Assembly (NCBI GenBank): GCA_004794655.1
Contig: SMMW01000627.1
Span: 3,049,501 to 3,113,500 of the forward strand
DNA from: Marisa cornuarietis
Lineage: Eukaryota > Mollusca > Gastropoda > Architaenioglossa > Ampullariidae
DNA: 64,000 nt
Direction: 5' to 3'
Made by a program: the position numbers and the translations under genes. A model generated the notes under the pieces. It saw only the letters and a program-made list of their open reading frames with translations. It was not told where the DNA came from and ran no database searches. Shown here in pieces: positions 25,201-38,260 of this stretch; within the stretch, counting starts at the first letter, position 1; every line of letters begins with the position of its first letter.

Positions 25201-27079
25201 ATGACATTACTTGTCTAAATTTAAACCACAAGCCATTATTTATCCTCATCGTGCTTAGAAGCACCTGCTCGAAGCTATGACGTTGAACTCTAAAAGCCTC
25301 ATTTGTCTCCCTGGAACCTTTCCGAGGGTTCACTTAGTGATGTCCTTCAAATTATTTGTGCTTCCTTGTGATCTTAAAGATGGTGATTACCGGGGAGGTA
25401 ATTTTAAGTCTGAGAAAGGAATTCCCTGCAAGAAAGTCTAATAGCGGCTTTTCCGAACATCCTCGGCGTAAAGGTCAGAAGAAAACCCTAAGTCAATGTG
25501 ATTACCAGCTGCTTACAGGTGTTATGGAGGTAAAAGACTCTTGCCGGCTCAGTTGATATGTCTGTTTGTAGCTTATCGACGCTGCACCAAAATAAAATTA
25601 ATTACAACACAAACACAAAGAACTATTTGTTTCAAATGTTAAATGTTTGTAAAAGGTAATGAATGCAGGAGATCAAAAAGCAAGGCGAAATTCTATTTCT
25701 GTGACATAAGTAATAACCCACATTTTTATTGTCAATACTGTCACTGTCTATTCCCAAAGCATATAATTACATATTTTTTAGATACATTCAGTGTTTTTTT
25801 AAATTCTCCCGAAGGCACACCTCGTTGCCTGTTTCTAAAACATATCTCGTTTATCTCTTTAAAAAACAAAAATAGTAATTTTTTAAAAGTGGTTACATAT
25901 TTCTGTAAAGATCGTTGTCCATATCTCAAAAGACATCGGAATGTGTGTCTTCCTCGGGGGTGAATGCCTCAGTGCGTGCGTGCGATTTTCGTTTTGTTTA
26001 TTTATGAAACGCTACTTCAGAATGTCTTGTCTTGATGCATTCCTCATTCTTTATTCTCGGTCAGTTTCTTGAGTCCTCAAGAGTGGAATATTTTACAATA
26101 ATCTTCTTCCTTTTCTTCTCTCTCTCTCTCTCCTCACTCTGTTATTTTGTGAGTGAGCTAAAGAGCAAGTAAAGCGCGCGCTCCTGTTGTACGGAATTAT
26201 GCGTCTTTGATATGTTTGTGCCCGTGACACGTGCAATATGCAGGAACGTGTGGGCATCGCAACAACCCGAGGATCAGAACCGCGGAGTATGTGTACGAAC
26301 CAGCGGTTGGGCAAACATTCAACCCTAATGAAGTGATCGTTGGCCGACCGTTAAACGCTTCAACTTCTCCCGCCGATCGAAGACTCGAAAGCCAACGCCT
26401 GGCTCTTCATACTTCTCTCCCCTTGCCGGATCGATTTCTTGACTTCTCTCCCTTGAGGCCTAGCATCGCCCTCGGCGAATTGGTGTCTCAACGCCCAAGA
26501 CTTGAGCCCTGACGTGCAGATTAACGCTCAGACTAAACCCGAAACAAACAGATGGGGAACTTGTGATTGATGGCTGCGTGTGCTGGATGTGTTTGGCTCA
26601 ACCAGCTAGCCCCGCGAAGCCATTCTAAACGCTGAAGTGAAAAATAAAACAAAGCAGTACTCAGACGGCTTCTCCTACTAAATTTGTTGCCATATCGATC
26701 TCAAATAATTCATTTTCACAATCAAAATAGCAGTTTTAAGCGCTTAAAACGCATCATGTCTTGCCAAACGGTAGAATGATGTTTGAGGAATGTATTTTAT
26801 GTGTCGAGTTTTTAACATTTTATTGTTATTTTTTTTCTTGCGGGTTGGAAATTAATCATCGTTTAGACATTTTAGAGCTCAGTGTTTTTTAACAGCCTTC
26901 GCCATGAAGGGTCGTCTTTCATTAAATGGGTATTTCATGTTATGGGATTTAATATTTTTATTTCGTAGGATGATTTTGCCTAGCATGGTGCCGTTATAAT
27001 GTATTGAAGACTGTAGTCCTAACTTTAGCTAAAAAATAAGTTTCTTGAACGTACGTGGATATCATCTTCAGTTACTCTT

Positions 27080-27112
<33 letters not shown>

Positions 27113-27777
27113 TATCAGCACACGCGGACCCCTATAACCCCCCCTCTACACACACACACACATGTACGCAATATGATACATTCAACTACGAACACTTTTT
27201 CTTACTTACCCATTTACCCATTTTATTACCCACCTTCTTTTATTTTATTTTAGTTCAGAATTGTCAATCCAGAATTGACCCCACAATGATATTATATACT
27301 TGTGTTTTCTTTTTATAAAACTTCGGTTGTTCGTCAAAATAAATAACATTCAAAGCTCTATCTCCATATATCTACATCTCTCCTTTCTCTACTCTCCCAC
27401 ATCTTTGTGTCAGTAACACAATCTAGTTCGACAATGCAGTTAATTGTTGTATCGCTGTCCGTAATAAGCAACAACCGAGCCCCCTTGAAACCTATTTAAT
27501 CCTTAATCGTAGTTCATGAAACTCAACTCTAAAGCCAGTCAGGCCATCAAAGCAGCTACAAATGTCTGTGACCCGGAAGCATTTGCAGACAAATTAGTTC
27601 ATAATTACGCCGACCACTTCTCTTTTGATCCGCGCGGCACGGATTTCGATTTCTTTTTGGTCCACATTTGCCTTCTAGCGATCATCTACGCTCGGCTGTG
27701 CTCCATCAAGCAGTACATTTAGTCCCTCTGACAGCACTTTACAATATTCCCCAAAGGAAGGGTTGAGGACTTCAGAG

Positions 27778-28065
27778 GCGGTAGTTATGAAGCGAGGGCA
27801 GGTCGTTGGCCTTGAGCAACAAGGGGGCTTAAGGACTTGTGTCTTGTTTCCGAAGTTATAAAGCGGTGTCCGGACCTCGCAGATGCTGTTTTACCCATGA
27901 AACCGTAGTTATAAAGCGGTGGTAAAGGGGATCAGGGGTAAAATAACATGAAATAGTGCTCTCGGGGTCTGGGCATTGCTTTATAACATCGGAAACAAGA
28001 CGCTTTTCCTTACGTTTCCCATATTTCCATGGGGAAACTTCTTACTTTCGCTTCATAACTACGGC
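27778..28065 (+). mobile_element. Foldback/MITE-like inverted-repeat element
   Basis: The ends are inverted copies of GCSGTAGTTATGAAGCG (27778-27794 and, reversed, 28049-28065; 16 of 17 match). An inner pair, 27841-27864 and 27978-28001, is a 24-bp inverted repeat with one mismatch (GTCTTGTTTCCGAAGTTATA in the left arm). The motif pairs sit at the same spacing, 71-72 bp, on both arms. A third direct copy (CCGTAGTTATAAAGCGGTG) lies at 27903. There is no coding capacity. A target-site duplication is not obvious. Confidence 0.75.
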
Positions 28066-28854
28066 TCCAGGAGGTAGGTCATAGCAAGCACTATATCTAA
28101 AGAAAGAACTTGCTAACACACTTTTAACATCATACTGTCTTGTTTACTTTAGGTAACAACCGGGAAAGTCAGTAAGTATGAGATGTCGACATTTTTTTAA
28201 AGGTTCTTACTTTTAATAGTTTTTTTAATGTGACATGGAGTACAAAGTTAGTTTGGAAAGGCTGTTTGTAATTTGATTCCTTCCTTCCATCTTCACGATT
28301 TAAAAAAAAATTATATAATCAGTGGCCTGGTCTAATATGATGTGGTTTTCTTGATCCTGGCAACCATGACCTGTCAGAGTGGAGGGTTCAGGTTTGTGGC
28401 TGCATAGTCAATCTCTCAGGTTGAGGCTAGCAATCGAATGACACCATACACCCGTTTATTTGCCAGCTGCGAGAGTTTCTGGACTTCTGGGAGGAACCTA
28501 CTCTAAAATTCTGTTTACTTTACCGCCAACGTGCGTGGTCTGAAAAGACCGTTTACCTTATCACCAAAATCAAAATCCATGATTTGTAAACCATTATTTT
28601 CCGCCTTGCCACTATACAGAGTATTGGTTATCTCCTAAGACAATAACCATTACAAAATCCTTATATCTTGTTTCAATTTAAAAAAAAGAGATTCAAAATG
28701 TTGTAGTTGTATGCATTGATATGAATCGCAGAATCCCACCTTTTTCAAACAAAACTAACCGACCAGCTTCTAGTATATTTAATGTCGAAACTAACTCATC
28801 GAAGGCTGACTGACGATGAAGATGAGGGTTCGACATCAATTAACGAGAATGTAC

Positions 28855-28935
28855 CGTGACGGGAGATTTGAACCAGGAAACCCTTTCGTGTTTACTTTCA
28901 CTTAGCTTCGTCACGCCCTGCTGCAGCGGTACAAG
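28855..28935 (-). mobile_element. Probable tRNA-derived SINE head
   Basis: On the minus strand an A-box-like GTGACGAAGCTAAGTG is followed by a B box GGTTCAAATCTCCCG at 28866-28880, with GTGACG and CGTCAC able to pair at the two ends. The spacing is close to that of a tRNA gene. The body is not alignable by eye to the 6-kb SINE. Confidence 0.5.
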
Positions 28936-29504
28936 AGGTTGTCAGTGATTGTCGTCGACACGATATAGCAGTATTCTTCGATTGAGTGGTCAATCGGTCA
29001 AAGTGCAATAGAAGCTCGTCGGTGACTTCTAAGCACTTGATTGCACGTCGCAGTCAATGGTGACTTGAATTTGGACAGTCTTTATTTGAACCAATGATGA
29101 AGACAAGAACAGAAGAACAGCAGTAGACGAATGGAAGAGCAGAATGACTGAACAGCAGAAAACAGACCTTCTTCCCAGCCAGGCCTATTCAGGTCGGTCG
29201 ATGACTTGGCCTTGCTTCTTCCTCCCAGTGGTAGGTGACTCCTAACGGCGCACGGTAAGACTATCCCGTTCTTCGCGGCCTTTAGCGGGCATCGAAGATT
29301 TATTTCTCTCTAAATCCTGGTGTTTCCTTGGGAAACGTAAACGTAAAATTCATCTTCCCAAAAACTGGCGACTGTAGAATGCTCTCTAGCCACCCTTACC
29401 TCCAAATCACAACAAATAACAGCAATACCAAAACATTTCGTGTAATGTTACACTTGTCTCCGTGTGATGTCAATGTATTATTCTGTGAACGAGAGACTAA
29501 AACG

Positions 29505-29579
29505 TATAGTTGCACCCTTGTCACCTTCTGACACATACAACATATAGTTGCACCCTTGTCACTTTGTGACACATACAAT
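29505..29579 (+). repeat. 38-bp tandem duplication
   Basis: Two adjacent copies begin TATAGTTGCACCCTTGTCAC at 29505 and 29543 and differ at a few central bases. Confidence 0.92.
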
Positions 29580-30723
29580 TTAAATACCACTAATTAAAAT
29601 TGTTAAGAAAAAAAGTACTATTAGATGAAAGCACCACTCACTCGAAGAACTATACCACTCTTAGAAAATGTCACTTGAAAGTGTCGTTCCATAGACAGCA
29701 GTACTCAATAGTAAGCACCACTCACTATAAAGTGACACTCAACAAGGAAAAAAAACTACCCACTAAAAAGTACCACTCGCAAACTCGTTTTGAAAGTTCC
29801 ACTAACTTTACAAGCGGAAGAAAGAGAATAGTGTTCAGGCTATCGTCGATCACACAAGGGCAAGAGAGAAAACACCCAGACGGGTCGTCAACAGAGGATC
29901 GTGTCTTCGCGCCCGAAAAAAAAAAAACAGCATTCTCGTGGGCTCTCGGACTGAGCGCTTGTCCAGCCTCGCTCTGAAGCGTGTGTCAGCCTCGTTTTGA
30001 AACCTTTTGGAAACCTCCCAGCGATCGATCAGCTGCTCGTGTCGTTACGTCAAAAGCGGGACAAACCCCATGCTGGCAAATGTCAGAACCGCAAGAGTTG
30101 GTTGTCTTCTCTCGATCTTCAAGCTTCGACTCGATCGAAGACGTGTGTGCACTGACGGGATTCTCATAAAACGCTCCATTCGTGAGCCTTGCCTGCGTGC
30201 TTTGGTGCGGAACTGCCAACAGCCGTCGCAGGTGACGTCATGAATATGGCCGCAGATGAGATGAAACCGAGGCGAGGAAGCAGCTGTAACGAGGCAACGA
30301 TTTTTCCAGACATGGCGGTTTTGTTGTCTTTGGCATCTTTTCTTCTCGTTTTCTTGCCCCAAAGCATGGCAGCGAAACAAACTGGGTGGACGTGAAATGC
30401 GGGTGGTTGGCATTGTACGGCATCCGCGCCTGGCATCCTGTGATCTGTGTCCGAAGCGTGCCCCGCAGCTACATCTCCTTTTCCTCTCGTCCCCCATCTT
30501 CCTCCCACTATACTTTACATCCATCTTTTCCTTTGATCCACACGCAGCGTCGCCCGATTAACTTAGTCATTAACATTTTATCCACTCAGCTTTACATCTC
30601 CACACGAGAAAAGGAAGGTACTGTAAATTAGGGTAGAAAATAGTGCAACGAGAGGTACCAATCATTTAAGCCTAACTTTTATTTCTTTTGTATTTCGCCT
30701 TAAATGAACATAGAGCAAGAAAC

Positions 30724-30861
30724 AGCGGTCATATTTACAAATGCCAGTTATATCTCCAGAATTATATCCTTGGAGGACTCAGCTAAACGGAGCCAATCAA
30801 CAATTAGCATGAATACGGTTAGGGTCAGGTCCCACAAAATGTCAGCAGTGACTTTGTCGAC
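30724..30861 (+). repeat. Dispersed repeat, copy A
   Basis: It shares an ordered series of words with the segment at 31564-31729. These are AGCGGTCA, TTACAAAYGCCAGTT, AGCTAARCGGAGC, a TTAGCA core, CACAAAATGT, and GCAGTGACTTTNTCGAC. The divergence and indels indicate an old duplication or two insertions of one family. Confidence 0.75.
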
Positions 30862-31563
30862 TCAAAAAGAGCTTAGGTCACGTGATGGTGGGGTCATGTC
30901 AATGATCGAGTCGCAACCATCGAGATGAATGAGATAAAGGCCTACATTCCACAAAACCTCGTTTAAAAATAGAGAAGAAATTAGCTGCAGGCATCAAACT
31001 TTCTCATACAAGTCGCATGTAAACTGTTTGGTAAAATCCTGGCGGTCGAATAATAAGTATTTACCGCGCTCCAAGAAAACATAAATCCATCCATCTATCG
31101 GATAGTACGAGTGCACTAACGGCAAGCGTGCAAGCACGCACTCACACGCGCAAGCACACTTACACACACGCGCGCGCACGCGCACACACATGCATGCTCT
31201 CCCGCAGACGTGGCGTCTAGTGTCGCTGCAGGTATCTGCTTACCGAAGGACTTGTTGATAACGAGAAACAGGTGAGGCGGCTCAGCTATCATCAGGACTT
31301 ACATGGAACGGGCAGACAGCTGGCGCATTGGTGAGACGAGACTTGCAGAGTTCTGGGACAGAGAACCCTAGCTGCTTCCAGGCAACAGCAACCACAAAAA
31401 AAAACCACAGGCCAAAGGTGACATTCACTGCAGTGCCTCCATTGCGATAAAACCAACAATGCGAAGTGATGAAGCTAAAAGCTGATGCAGATACAATAAA
31501 AAAAAGATGCACAGTTGGCATTTGCACACCGATTATTTATTCAAATAAATTTGGCGTTAAAAA

Positions 31564-31729
31564 AGCGGTCAAAATTACAAACGCCAGTTGCTTTAATTTT
31601 CTGCCTCTCCTGAAAAATGCCTGCTTTGTGGGGTGTAAGTAGCTAATAGCTAAGCGGAGCTACTCCACAGTTAGCAGGAAGCTGGTCAGTAGGCAGGTCA
31701 CACAAAATGTCTGCAGTGACTTTTTCGAC
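31564..31729 (+). repeat. Dispersed repeat, copy B
   Basis: Direct-orientation relative of the copy at 30724-30861. It is about 28 bp longer because of internal insertions. The family is not recognised. Confidence 0.75.
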
Positions 31730-34007
31730 CTTTTAAACAAGAAAGCTTGCGGGCTTGTGGCATCCGTCGGCATTAACCGAAGACTTTTTTTTTTTGCGAA
31801 GTAGCTCTGCGAAGGTTCGCATTAAAGATAATTAAGATGTTGTTTTTGAGTGGTTTATACATGCTCTTAAACTTCGGGCTTCGACATAAGAAAGTGAAGG
31901 CTGATGGTTACCCCCTCCTCCCCCCCCCCCGGTGTTTGAAGTTAAGCAAAGCCGAAAGAGTGAAGAAAAGACCGGAATGTTTTGCCTGTTTAAAAATGTT
32001 ACTCTTTACGTTTTGCGTCCTGGTCCCCATTTAGAAACATGTCGGGAGATAAAGAAAAAAATCTTATGATTTGTATCGCAACTTCCTTTCATGCTAGGCT
32101 TTCTGGTCAGACATGAAACAGCCACCAGCAACACCACCACCATCCGCACTCACTTGCACTTCCTTGCTCTCGTATCTTCCTCCAGTCCCCCTCCTCCGCC
32201 CCACCCACACACACACCGACCCCGTACCGCTCTCCTATTAGCATCACAGTGAACACCCAGCTCTTCTTTCTCCGGTATTCATGACGTAGAGGTAGTCTAG
32301 TCGTCGTAAAGCAGTGGTATGGCTACCTCACGGTTATCATCTATGGACCGGAAGCGTCTGCGGGATTCTATAAATAGAATCAGGAGCGGACCTTTGAGGT
32401 CAGCTTATAACCAAAAAGTCCTCGTCCAACGTAAGGTCAAGGGTTAAGATCACAGAGGATTGCTAAGGAGATAAAGAAAACCCGGAAGTAAAATTCTGCT
32501 TCATAGCTATGTCAGGGTGTGATATCTCCTCACTAAGGCTAGCGGTCGGGGGATTTTATACGGGTTCTCGAGTTTCCTCCCGTCACATAATCCTGTCCTC
32601 TCATAGTGCGGAATCACCTCTGGGTGGAAACATTTTCCTGCTACATAAATCAACCAACAAACATACTACATAAACATAAATTAACATAATAAATTACCGC
32701 ATAACCATATTACATAAACATAACAAATTAGCTTAGCACTAACCTAGCGCATATACATAACAAAACTAACTGTCCATCTTGTTTATTACTGAGCGCTAGC
32801 AGCCAGAAGCAGTCGAATTCCCGGTAACTTCTGGGGGACATATGGTCGCTGAGACAACAGGTTTCGATTAGCGGGCAATGAAGCCATGTGGTGAGAGCAT
32901 GTGGACAAGGCCGCCTGGCTGTTTTCATGAATGTTCACATTTTGGATCCTGCCAGTCGCCACGAATTTTGGTCGTTGTAAAAACAGGCGACTACATTTTC
33001 TCCAACGAGCCCGACCCGATGTCGTTATAGGGGAGGTAATGTTCGCGAGAGGGAAGGCCTCTGCCCTGACGGGCGCCGAAGCCTGGCAGTAGACTAATGG
33101 GCTGATGAATAAGAGATGCGGATGACAAATGTCTGCTGTATGCCTGAAGCAAGATTGTCTCAGTTATCGTCCCTTTGACGTCGTCAGGCGTTTCCTGTCT
33201 AAGGTAGTTATCGCCCTGCACGCTCTCTTTTAGTGATATTGTCAGTCAAAACCGGGTTTTATTGTAGTTGGTTGTTAATTTTTATTACTATTATTTGTGA
33301 TTAGTTTTTTCTTTTCTGTATCATATGTTGACCTATTTGTACGCTTGCTTATGTGTTACGCATCTTTGAGCCTGTGCGTGTTAATGTTGTTGAAATGTGT
33401 CAGCCAACAAAAAAAAACTTCGTAAATATAGTACACAAGCTCACACGCCTACACACAGATACAGAGAGAGAGCATCAAACCGACGTGAAAAGAAAAAAAT
33501 CATAAACAGATTCTATGAGACACATAGTGGTATGCACGAACATCAAAAGATGGCGATGCGAGCACACAAACATAGCTCAGGGAACCAGATCCCTCTCACC
33601 TACCCTACTCTGATCGGATGCTTTTAGTCACGTGATATGAGCAAAGCTCGAAAACACAAGCAGCTTCGGATAAGTCCCTCGAGATAAACAGATGTCGTGG
33701 AAACGTGCGTGAGGTTTTTTGTTTCTTTTTTATTAGTGAGAGGGATCGGGTTAGATTGCTAAGAATCGGTGAGTGTGGTAGCAGGGGCTAGTAGGGCCGA
33801 GAGCAGAATATTGAGAGCTTGCGTTTGTAGGGGTGGGCAGGACACGTAGACACATGCACTATTTCTGAGAGACCCTAAAAAATGTTAAAAGATATTAGGG
33901 GAAGGTGTTGTGAACAGCTAAAAGAATCCGGTTGAAAATTTAAGTCAGGACAATTGTATTTCAAGAAATTAAATATGCAGTATCTGATACCAACAAATTG
34001 TCCGATC

Positions 34008-34074
34008 AGAAACCCAGTAATACTGTCCTGGGAAAATTCCCAGAAACCCAGTAATGCTGTCCTGGGAAAATTCC
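34008..34074 (+). repeat. 34-bp tandem duplication
   Basis: Two adjacent copies of a unit starting AGAAACCCAGTAATNCTGTC at 34008 and 34042 are nearly identical, differing at one internal base and slightly at the end. Confidence 0.95.
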
Positions 34075-36472
34075 ACCTCCTTTCCGGTGCCGGAGAAATG
34101 CTAATGTGAATCAAACTCCACCGAATTGCTTCCGACACTTAGTCGCCCTGACATTCTAGCCGCCACCTTACTCCAGTAACGCTTCTGTAATGCGCCAGTT
34201 GATAGGCTTTTTGCGAGAAATTATGCTTTTTAAGGGGCTCCGAGTAGATGACATTGGAAACCTAAGCAAAATGGCGGACAGTTATAACGGGCTTAACAAA
34301 AGCCCCAATGCTGACTCACAAATTCGATGCAGCAATCTTTTTTTTTTTTAATGAGTGTGAATTAGATGATGCAGTTTGTAGCCAAGAGATTGACAGTTGC
34401 CTTATCCTAAGCAAGATAAATCAATGTCCTTGGCTTACGAAGACAGAATTTAAATAAACAGACGGCTACAGTTCCGAACGGCTTTTGTCTTCTTCAATTG
34501 CGTAATTCGACGGCCGCGTGATATTATAAATCGATCTTTGCTCAAAAAGGTGTCAGTTGTCACTTCAATTAAAAAAACGTCTCTAACAATCTTTTAGTTT
34601 GAAGATTCCGTAAAGCTTTGCACGAATTTGCAAAAAAACAAAAAGTCTGGGAGATAAAACTATTGACAGGAATGGGCAGCAACGGCGTGCTGTGGAGGAC
34701 AGACTTTTTAAAACTGTCTTGGACAGGGAAGCTACCCGAGTCTGACAAACAGGTTATTACTTTCACAAAGAAAAAAAATCGCTAGAGCCGATGTGTAGTT
34801 ATCTGGGTTTGCATGGCATTTGAATGTTTTTTTTCATTTTTCAGCAGTTTTTTATTTTTTATCTCGTTATAATGGAAGCGTGGATGGCTGGATAACTTAG
34901 GAAGAAAGATGTGAGAAAAGTTTTAAAAATGACATCATCATCATTTTGAAATCGAAGATAAGCAGATAAACAAAATATTTCTGAATTGTTGGGTGGCGGT
35001 GTGTGCGTGCGTGCGTGTGTGTGTGGGGGTGTGTGCGTTAATGCGTGAATATATTTGATAAGCCCATGTGAGTGTTGGAGACTCAGGTAGAAAAACTTAA
35101 ATGTTTCTAAACTTTCAGCTCCAGCAGACGTGCAGATCGATTGAAACACGCTTGTGCACACATGCAAACACACGTGCATATATTAACCGATGCATTATGA
35201 CTGTTGTCAAGTAAGCATACGCACAAGAAAATAGAGCCACACAATGAAAGAGATTTGAAGGCAAATAACTCCGGTCCCCAATTAGGTACTGGAAACAAAG
35301 TCCCAGAACGAGTGTGAACACCTGTTAGACCACCAAGAACAAGAGATGTTGTGCTACGTGTTTTTAACGTGCGTAATACGTAGTGTTGCCGTCGTGTGCA
35401 GAAGTTGGTCACGTTCCTCGCTCACTGCCAATTCTCCGTGAACAAAGAAACCTTGTCGACAAAAATCGGCGGACATATTTTGCATATGGCGACAGCCTGT
35501 TGCCTTCATTATTACACGCGCCATTCTCCCCCACTCCCCCTCCCGCACCCTTCTACTAGCGAAGACTCTGGCAGTCAACGCTGGACCCATGCTGTTTACT
35601 TGCGCATGAGGAGAAAAAAATATCAACCTGCGAGCAATTTTTTGTGGACCCAGTAAGATGCGAAGAAATGATTTGCCATTGTTTGGGTAGTTGGCATCGA
35701 TTCCTTCCTTCATGCAGGAGACAACGTGTAAATGTCATGAAGAGAGAAAGAGAGTTCGTAACATGTCACGAGACAGCACTGCCAGACAAGAGTTGCCAGA
35801 AAATGTTGAACTATTAGCCATGTGACACGACATTAAAACTAAATAGTTACCATGTGATGAGGGGTGGGGGGGATAGCACACAAATCCCCATGCTTGCAGA
35901 TTGTGTCGCCTACGTTGTTGATGTACCACTACGTCCAAGATTGTAAGAATACACCGTCTAGCGCCATGTGCCAAAAAAAATTACAAATACTATTGTAACT
36001 ATCTTCTTGGAAGGGAGAAAAGCTTTTAAACAACTTCTTTTATGTTTCTGAAAGTCAAAGAGCTCGTCTGGTTGCAAGTTTGACCCCTGCGTGAAACTCT
36101 TGTAAGCTTCAAGGCTCTGTGTTCGCTGTTTGAGTTCCTAGCGATTTCCTGAAATGATGTTTTGCTACTTTCCTTCATCCCCACTTCACAAAAGAGACGA
36201 CGGTTGCCTCATCTGATCGTTGGGAGTAGAAAGGCTGCATCTAAAATTACGACCTTTCTCTCTGCTGTTTCATTGCCTTTAATGTTTCAATCGATTGAAA
36301 AACCAGCGTCCACAAGAATGATCGCGCCTGGACTTCTCGAGGTCTGGCCGCCATCTTCCGAAGCTGGGGTCTTTAACCCTGTATGGACAATCTACAGAGT
36401 CGTTCTGGAAACGAGCTGTCAGGAGGTTAACCTTGCTTAGGACTCAGTCTTGACTGTGGGGGCACGAACGGC

Positions 36473-36545
36473 TGTGTGTGTGTGTGTGTGCGTGCGTGCG
36501 TGCGCGTGTGTGTGTGTGCGTGCGTGCGTGCGTGTGTGTGTGTGT
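36473..36545. repeat. Alternating purine-pyrimidine tract, (TG)n with CG steps
   Basis: About 73 bp of unbroken TG/CG alternation. Together with a (CG)(TG) run at 36758-36795 it marks a local cluster of Z-DNA-prone sequence. Confidence 0.95.
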
Positions 36546-36970
36546 TTCACAATGAAGAGCAAAGGAAATCAATAAGGTGCTGAAAGCTAAAGCGCCAAGA
36601 TTCTTGCACTGTCACAGTGTCACTGCTGACCTTTTCTTCAGATATCTCTCTTTCCAACGAAGACCAGGCTCCATCACGACCTTATTTCTGCGCATGCGCC
36701 GTGAAGCAGCATGATGTTCGCGATTTGCTATTGAAATCGGATTTAGCTTTACATCCTGCGCGCGCGCGTGTGTGTGTGTGTGTGTGTGTGCGTGCGAGTG
36801 CCTGTGTGTACGGTGGAGAAATAAGTAAGAAAATGAGGTCCACACTAAGACTAAGTTTACCTTCAGACGGTGCTAAGCTTATTTTAAACAAGCAACATCA
36901 ACATTTTGTTCGATTTGGTCAACGTCGAGTCTCCGCTTTTGCAAGAACCGCGACATTTTTGTGGAGAGGA

Positions 36971-37011
36971 GGGAGGTGGGTAGTGGGTACGGGGGGGGTA
37001 CAGGGGGTGGG
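36971..37011 (+). other. G-quadruplex-prone G-rich segment
   Basis: GGG runs at 36971-36973, 36978-36980 and 36985-36987 are followed by a run of eight G (36991-36998) and one of five (37003-37007), separated by loops of three or four bases. Confidence 0.8.
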
Positions 37012-38260
37012 CTGACATTTGCGCAGTAGTGGGGACAACTTTCTTGGTTGTTTACGATACCCTGTTTGTACTTACCATGATGTCAGCTTTCTTTACTCGC
37101 TATTCGAGCCAATTATCATATTGACAATTCAAGACGCACGCGCCGTGATGGCTGCCGAGTCCTGAGAGCTTTCTAAGCAGTGTTTACCCCGGGTATCTCA
37201 TATTTGCACGCACTGCTAGATCAAAGCGCAAGTACCAGTTCGAGAAAGATTTTCACCTTTGATTTTCGTGAAGTTGTCTCTCCCTCCTCTAACCGCTAAG
37301 TCGACATTGTGTGAAACCCGACAGAGGGCGCTGCGTTTGCTCGGTTACTCTGTCTGTCTGTGTGTGTGTGTGTCTGACGAGAACACCTTTGTTTGGCTGG
37401 ACCTTAATGTCAGCCAGATCTTGTGACCATGCTGTGTAATCGCGCATATGTTTACACCAATTAGAATTGATTTTGATTACGCTTTGGCGTCACTTCCGGA
37501 TCGCACATCTCCTTCCCCCATCCACGCACACACCGCACACCCGCGTCTGGCGCTATCATACTGTTTACCTTCGAGATTTATCGACTATGTCCCTGATTAA
37601 TGGTTACCTGGGTGTGGCTTGGGCTGTGTCTACCTTGCATTATCCTGCTTCTGTCTTACATTTCAACAATTTTTCTTCTGGATGTGTCACTGTGTCTGAA
37701 CATTGTGAAGTGTAGAAGGGCGTATTTTGTCGGTGAGCATGTTGCGGGAAGATACTGTCTGTAAGCGTGTGCGAACTCCCGTGTGTGTGTGTGTGTGTAA
37801 AACATGAGATATGCTTAAACAGGCGTGCGCGCAGTGTGTGGAAATTTAACGCAAATACCCACAACTGTATTTGCTTCTTGCCCTATCAACGTTTTTCTCT
37901 TTCCTTCTCCGCTGCGACCATCTTACTTTCCTCTCCACTGAAATATTTCTTTGTCTGAAGGTCTAAAGCCAGAGGGACGACGTTTCTAGTCAGAAAGTTA
38001 AGTCTTCCTCAGCTCGCTGTACATTTTTCTTTTTCACTGTCAGCAGCGATTGTCGTTATCTATGCCGCCAATTGCTGAAGTCGCAATTTTTCTGTGACAG
38101 CGGGAGGCTCCGAAATATGCGGGGTGGCCATGTTGCCTCCGAGCTCAACTGTCAAATTACTGCCCTCTAGGGACAGGCCGCAACCAACTCTTGTGTTTCT
38201 GGCCTGTCTCTTGGCGGGGAAGGGGTGTGAGTCGTGGGGGGACTGGGGGAACTTGCGACT

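Larger units (their letters stand above)
19511..27729 (+). other. Giant intron, central part, no gene recognised
   Basis: Contents beyond the listed repeats are a full CRE (TGACGTCA) at 21313, a second CRE at 24978 next to a CTCF-like GGGGGCGCT motif, and imperfect TGATAA(A/G)CTT repeats at 22761-22870. There is also a G run near 24145 and a TC/AC compound repeat at 27079-27112. The 68-codon ATG frame at 27516-27722 has no recognised match. Confidence 0.55.

Noticed and set aside
30045..30524. 159-codon minus-strand frame
   Set aside because: It is a GC-rich islet with Arg/Cys-rich translation and overlapping frames of similar length on both strands, as expected for non-coding GC-rich DNA.
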